From Tetragonia tetragonoides (lineage: Eukaryota > Streptophyta > Magnoliopsida > Caryophyllales > Aizoaceae): a stretch of 64,000 nt of DNA. Position numbers and translations under genes: made by a program. Positions 59,281-64,000 of this stretch are shown here, piece after piece (the first letter of the stretch is position 1; each line of letters opens with the position of its first letter). The DNA lies in NCBI GenBank assembly GCA_038025085.1, contig CM076142.1, positions 11,754,001 to 11,818,000 on the forward strand, read 5' to 3'. A model generated the notes under the pieces. That model was not told where the DNA came from. It ran no database searches and was given only the letters and a program-made list of their open reading frames with translations.

Positions 59281-60820
59281 AGAGGCTGCCTTTTATGTTA
59301 GTTCAGGTCACATAAATTAGCAACCTTTGTCAAACTTTGACTGTCAATATACTACTACTATATAGGAGCTGCAAGAACGTCAATAAAAAGCCATGTCTAC
59401 AGGATGCACGGAAGGCAAGGCGGTGTCTCCTTTCGCCTGTTAAACTTCCAGAAGGCGGCCAGCATCACAAATTCACGCCAAGCAAGCGCCAAGCAACTGA
59501 CATATGCATGCCCTTGTTATGAGGAAATAGGATTAAACGTGTTCGCAAGCTAGGAATTTTCACTTGAGAAAAAAAACATCTTTGGTAGTTTGGCTAGAAC
59601 TTAGAAGTTAGAACATAGCAAATGTATGTAGCAGTGACATGCCATATATTATGAATTCTTGATTATTACTCCCTTCGTCCCATATTTTTTATGTGCAATT
59701 TGATCATAAGATTTTATTTTTATTTTTATTTTTTCTAATTCAAACCATAAACAACACACACAGATCTCAATCAATGAAAATCAAGATATCAGTAGTCTAC
59801 TGGAGAAGTTAATCATAAATATGATCCTTTAAAGAATTTTATGTGGAGAAGTCCTTGAATGTCCACCAAGTTTCAGATCTCGAACCATCATAGATTGCGC
59901 CGGAGTGAATAGATCATACAGACATTCATACTGAGAGTTCAAGATAAATCCTCATCATTCATCAGGACATAATTTTCTCTGTTTCTCCCTTCTACTTAAG
60001 ATGAATTGAACCACAATCACCTCGATTTCTACATTGGTGTGCTTGAGCTCATTCCAGGCCACATCGGCCGAGATCCAATATGTCACGGTCTATTACTCCC
60101 TCTGTTTCACCAAGATTTTTACACTTTATTTTTCAAGGTCAAAGTTCACAAACCTTGACCATGAATTAGTGAAAAAATACAAAGATTTATAATGTAAAAA
60201 TACTACTGTTAGATTCATTTTAAAAAATACTTTTGAAAAAGTATAATTGTATAATCTATACATGCATATAATTACATTTTTTATGGTCAAAGTGGTTCAT
60301 TGGCCGGATACCGTGAAAAAACAAATGTAAACATCAACATAAAACGGAGGGAGTAGTATTTTGCAACAATTTCAAGTGTTATGTTAAAACATTGCTTAGT
60401 ATTTTGTTACAATGACGTGTTAGTCCTGAACGATAAATTATTTGGATACACCTTAACTAGCGACGACGACAGTGGTAAGGAAAGAAAAACGAAAAAGAAA
60501 AGACAAAACAGATACTCCTAACTACTAGCAAAACTAAATTATAGTATTGTATGTGGCCGTAAGTCACAATTGTATAGGCTTTCTCTCTATAACAAGAAAG
60601 ACGGCAGAAAAAGAGGTAATAACCATCTAAAACAAGAATACTATTACATACATACGCAATAGTCGCATATCTCCCAAGGTCTAAGCATTTCTTGACACTC
60701 TTTTCTAGCTTTTCTTTTTCTTTTTACTTTTTCTTTTCTTTTCTCTGTTTTTTCAACACTACTTTCTCTGTTATCACGGATCACAATCTCCACAATAAGT
60801 GAGAGAGCCTAGGGAGAATA
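59281..60820. other. Spacer between cystinosin copies 2 and 3
   Basis: 59367-59470 repeats after copy 3 (63039-63130; 'ggagctgcaagaacgtcaat'). 59828-59940 repeats the spacer after copy 1. 59664-59700 looks like one half of a Stowaway-type sequence (ctcccttcgtccca). A full Stowaway lies at 60096. 60595-60690 is the promoter-proximal part shared with copy 2 (56700-56790). No gene. Confidence 0.65.
60096..60353. mobile_element. Stowaway (Tc1/mariner) MITE
   Basis: 258 bp, ends ctccctctgtttcacc and ...aaaacggagggag, flanked by TA on both sides (60094-60095 and 60354-60355). These are the classic Stowaway ends and target. Confidence 0.88.
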
Positions 60821-62965
60821 ATGGTAGATTGGCATTCTACACAACTCGAAGTGTTGTACGAAGTGTTGGGATGGATCGCCTTTGCGACATGGTCTCTCAG
60901 TTTCTACCCACAAGTCATCATGAATTTTCGACGCAAAAGGTCACCTTCCTCTCCTTTGTTTGGTTCAATTTGGTTGTGTTTAATGGACGATCTTCATTCC
61001 TCGGGTTTTAATTTGTTTTATTGGTGGATATTTTTGCAGTGTGGTCGGGTTAAACTTCGATTATGTGATCTTAAATGTAACTAAACAGTCTACATATATG
61101 ATATATAATGTGGTTCTGTACTTTAGCAAGACTGTTAAAGCTCAATATCGCGATAAATTTGGCTCTAAGCAGGTTTATCTCTTATCTTCGTTGCATGTTA
61201 TTTATAATTTTATTGTTCTTCCGAATTTATTCCCCTAACTAATCATGAAAATGCAGTTCTGATCTTTTATAGGCTATGAAACATTAATCTGTTGGCAACA
61301 TGGTGTTAAACTTGAACATTGTCGTCCAAACGGCTTTCCTTGTTCTATCAATCTAAAAAAACACCTGCAAATGTCGAAACTCAACACCATGTTAGAGTTT
61401 ATGTGCAATGTCAATGTGAGAACTTAAAAAGAGGAATCTAATCTATTTCAATTCATTTCCCCTTAAAGACTCCTGAAAAAGGAGTATGAAGCATATTAAG
61501 CAGCTTCTTGTATTTAATCATGGTAATTATTGGCCTTATAAGTGTTCGTTTTACAGTCAATATATATGTAATCGAACTTCAAAGAGTGCTGAATTTGACA
61601 GATGATACCCGTTGCAGCAAACGATGTAGCATTCTCAATTCATGCCGTCCTCTTGACAACAATTACCTTCTCCCAGATTTTCATCTATGAGGTATTCATA
61701 CTTTTGTCAAACTCGGATTTACAATAATCAAAGAGATGTTTTATTAGTTTATTTTTAGTTATTTTAAGTAATGTGTCATACAAATCCAATGCAAAACATT
61801 GACAAGCTGTGCTTTATATACCCTCTCTTAGTATATGCCTTTGTTACTCGATACCATACTGTCTGTCAACAAATTCAAGTGAAAGTTTAAATTCAGCTGT
61901 GATTACTGAGTTGTTTAGTTTGACTTTGATGGTAGACTGGTATTGGTTTTGCAGAGAAAAAATCAAAGATTTTCAAAAGTCTCTCTTGGAATCGTAGCAT
62001 GTACATTGTTATCAGCTATGGTTTGTGTTTTCGTAGCCATTCCCAACCATTCATGGCTCTGGTTGATCTATGTTTTCAAGTAAAATTACTTTTCATCTCT
62101 TAAGCTATACAATTTGTTTTCCTTTTCCTACATACCTTGAAAACACTATGCTCTGATTTTAGTAACTCCTAACAAGTTGTGCATTTTGACTATGCAGCAC
62201 GATTCAGGTTGTTATGACATTGATCAAATCCATACCCCAGGTCACAATTTGAACTATCATTATATGAACCTCAGGTTGTTGGAACCTATATCGGTTTTTC
62301 ATTGTTTGAATATGAATCTATAAAGCTATATATGAAATGTAGGCATACATGAATTTTAGGCTCAAAAGCACAGAAGGGTTCAGCATAGGAAACATTTTGC
62401 TTGATTTCTTGGCAAGTTTGACAAATTATGGCCAGATGGCTGTGCAATCTATAGATCAGAGTAAGTAATAATTGATTACTGCTTGAGTTTCACTATCTAA
62501 TACTTTTAGTGTCTCTCCGTTGCGATTCCTGATTGTGCATGTTGCTCCTTTGAACCTTGATTATCTTGCAGAATCATGGGTTAACTTGTATGGAAATATA
62601 GGGAAGACACTGGCATCTTTGGTAAGAATTTATCTGATCTTTATAGTACTTCACACGTTATTGAGTGTTTGATTTGAGTCTTCGTATGATCGAAAACATG
62701 TATGTCTCTGCAAGTACTGTTACACGCACGAATATACGAGACATATCTGAATTCTGATACACAGGCTTTGACATTTTACAAGTATCCTGTATATAACATC
62801 TAATACTTCAAAATATGCTTATGTTATGCCATGTATTTTGTGCTATAACTAGCCATTCGACTTCTGCAGGTGGCCATTTCCTTTTGCATCCTATTCATCA
62901 CTCAACATTATGTGCTTTACCGGAAGAAGAACGAGACGCTTCCTACTAGTACAACACAATCTTGA
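60821..62965 (+). CDS. Cystinosin-type transporter, copy 3
   Basis: Exons 60821-60939, 61040-61172, 61602-61691, 61955-62079, 62198-62240, 62343-62460, 62572-62621, 62870-62965; every junction is GT-AG and in phase, 257 residues. It is nearly a twin of copy 2, but its exon 1 donor is intact (aaaag|gtcacc). PQ-loop 1 [38 protein letters not shown]-loop 2 KSIPQAYMNF, then [11 protein letters not shown] and the C-terminal tail LPTSTTQS. As in copy 2, the Gly-Gly next to the conserved Asp is replaced by Ala-Ser, so transport properties may differ from copy 1. Start chosen at 60821 because it aligns with copy 2 and gives the family N-terminus; the upstream ATG at 60799 is in another frame. Confidence 0.92.
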
Positions 62966-64000
62966 AGATTAGAGGCATTTATCTTAGTTCAGGGCATATA
63001 AATTAGCAACCATTGTCAAACTTTGGTTGTCAAGAACTAGGAGCTGCAAGAACGTCAATAACAGCCATGTCTACAGGATGGAAGGCGAGGTGGTGTCTCC
63101 TTTGGCCTGCTAAACTTCCATAGAAGGCGACCAGCATCACGCCAAGCAATGGACATATGTGTTCCCTAGTACAGGGGAGATTGGATTAAACACATGCTAA
63201 GGAATTTTCACTTGGAAAACAATTTTGTTGGTAGTATAGAAAATTTAGAACATAGCAGGAATTTAGCAGTGACATCTGACATGCCATATATTTGGAAATT
63301 TTCATTATTATTAGTTAGGTACCAAGGTTGCAATTTGATCATCAGATTATTTTTTTTCTTTTCCAAACCATGAACATCAAAACAGAACTCAATCTATGAA
63401 AAATAAGAACAGTAAAACCATAGCCAAACACTAACAAAATCAAGTGAACATTAAAAATATAATCTGTTTCCTCCATGTAGCCCAATTATTGAGAAAGAAC
63501 CTATATTTCAATCAAAATCAGAGTAGTTTGAGAAATCAAAGCATGCAAACATGTTTGTCAAAAAGTGATCATATTAGTGGAAAGTTCAACAACCAACCTA
63601 AAATGCTTTCTGAAATTATGAAAATCAAGAACTGTAAAAGCACAGCCAAATTCACGTGAAGGTTGATGATCTATCTGCTTTTTTTAGCTAGCCCTTTGAA
63701 TTTTGATTCAATATTTCAAACCCACCAAAAGTTAATCTAAATTTTATAGCAAACTAATTACTTTCAGCAAGCTTCTTAATTAGGTATAACTGATTGATGA
63801 CTCCTAGTCACATTATAGTGCATTCATACTCCAGATTTAGTAATTCTCAGATTCTTGAGACGTAATTTTTTACCGTCCTTGAGCTATTTGTTGGTACACA
63901 AAAACCTGTATAAGACGGTCTTACTGAAATTTTTGGTAAGATAGGGCTTACATACTTTTTAGTGAAATAAATGTCACCAATCATAAAGTGACCACTACAT
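62966..64000. other. 3' flank of cystinosin copy 3 and window end
   Basis: 63000-63260 repeats the spacer after copy 2. From about 63890 an 'agacggtctta' repeat related to 12925-13090 begins and is cut by the window end. The frame at 63444-63659 has no domain. No gene recognised. Confidence 0.55.

Noticed and set aside
60799..61011. An earlier ATG as the start of cystinosin copy 3
   Set aside because: It is out of frame with PQ-loop 1; the ATG at 60821 aligns with copy 2 and gives the family N-terminus.
47903..62965. The PQ-loop genes as SWEET/MtN3 sugar transporters
   Set aside because: SWEETs have MtN3 repeats of different sequence. The exons read the cystinosin landmarks VVGLNFDFVILNLTKHSSY, AANDVAF and YIPQAFMNF in order.

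Overview
This is a plant nuclear genomic window. It is AT-rich, its genes carry many GT-AG introns, and it is dense in plant-type transposons (Ty1/copia, hAT, CACTA, Mutator-like, Tourist, Stowaway, Helitron, SINE, LINE). Protein features point to a eudicot. A knottin-like cysteine pattern and short 'agacggt' MITEs fit Caryophyllales, but that placement is a weak inference. All similarities below were judged by eye from the sequence; no database search was run.

Six multi-exon genes can be read through from start to stop. (1) Two tandem cytochrome P450 genes on the minus strand (10008-12749 and 18043-20413) resemble CYP87A and share the same nine-exon layout, with only the last exon differing in length. 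A ghost of a third copy (5' flank plus start codon) lies between them, and rearranged exon fragments lie at 1.75-3.7 and 9.2-9.35 kb. (2) A class III alcohol dehydrogenase / S-nitrosoglutathione reductase gene (26968-31601, nine exons) encodes a complete 381-residue enzyme. (3) Three tandem plus-strand cystinosin-type PQ-loop transporter genes (47903-50884, 56890-59280, 60821-62965) share an eight-exon layout; the middle one has lost the GT of its first splice donor. A secreted cysteine-rich peptide gene at 32558-32932 (minus) is broken by two frame changes.

Mobile DNA fills most of the rest and is unusually legible, because several insertions can be compared with an empty site in a nearby duplicate. 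One copia element (3727-9207) sits inside a small retroposed insert inside a P450 exon fragment; the first copy of that duplication shows the empty site. A hAT-type MITE (2762-3330) is absent from the sister copy. A CACTA element (39741-40871) and a 5.8-kb long-TIR Mutator-like element (41481-47323) both lie in one arm of a segmental duplication, and the other arm (37.1-38.25 kb) shows both empty sites. A second copia element (51716-56698), with TA...TA instead of TG...CA termini, is inserted between cystinosin copies 1 and 2; the spacer before copy 3 shows its empty site. A 2.2-kb hAT element (15382-17550) carries a Tourist MITE and two Helitrons joined head to tail.

The least explained region is a tandem array of about 312-bp units at 33.95-37.4 kb, repeated in short form at 38.25-39.33 kb. 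Its units alternate between two sequence types (a dimer of about 625 bp), and both array copies are followed by a Helitron-like CTAG end. It encodes no believable protein. No RNA gene, CRISPR array or functional transposase was found.
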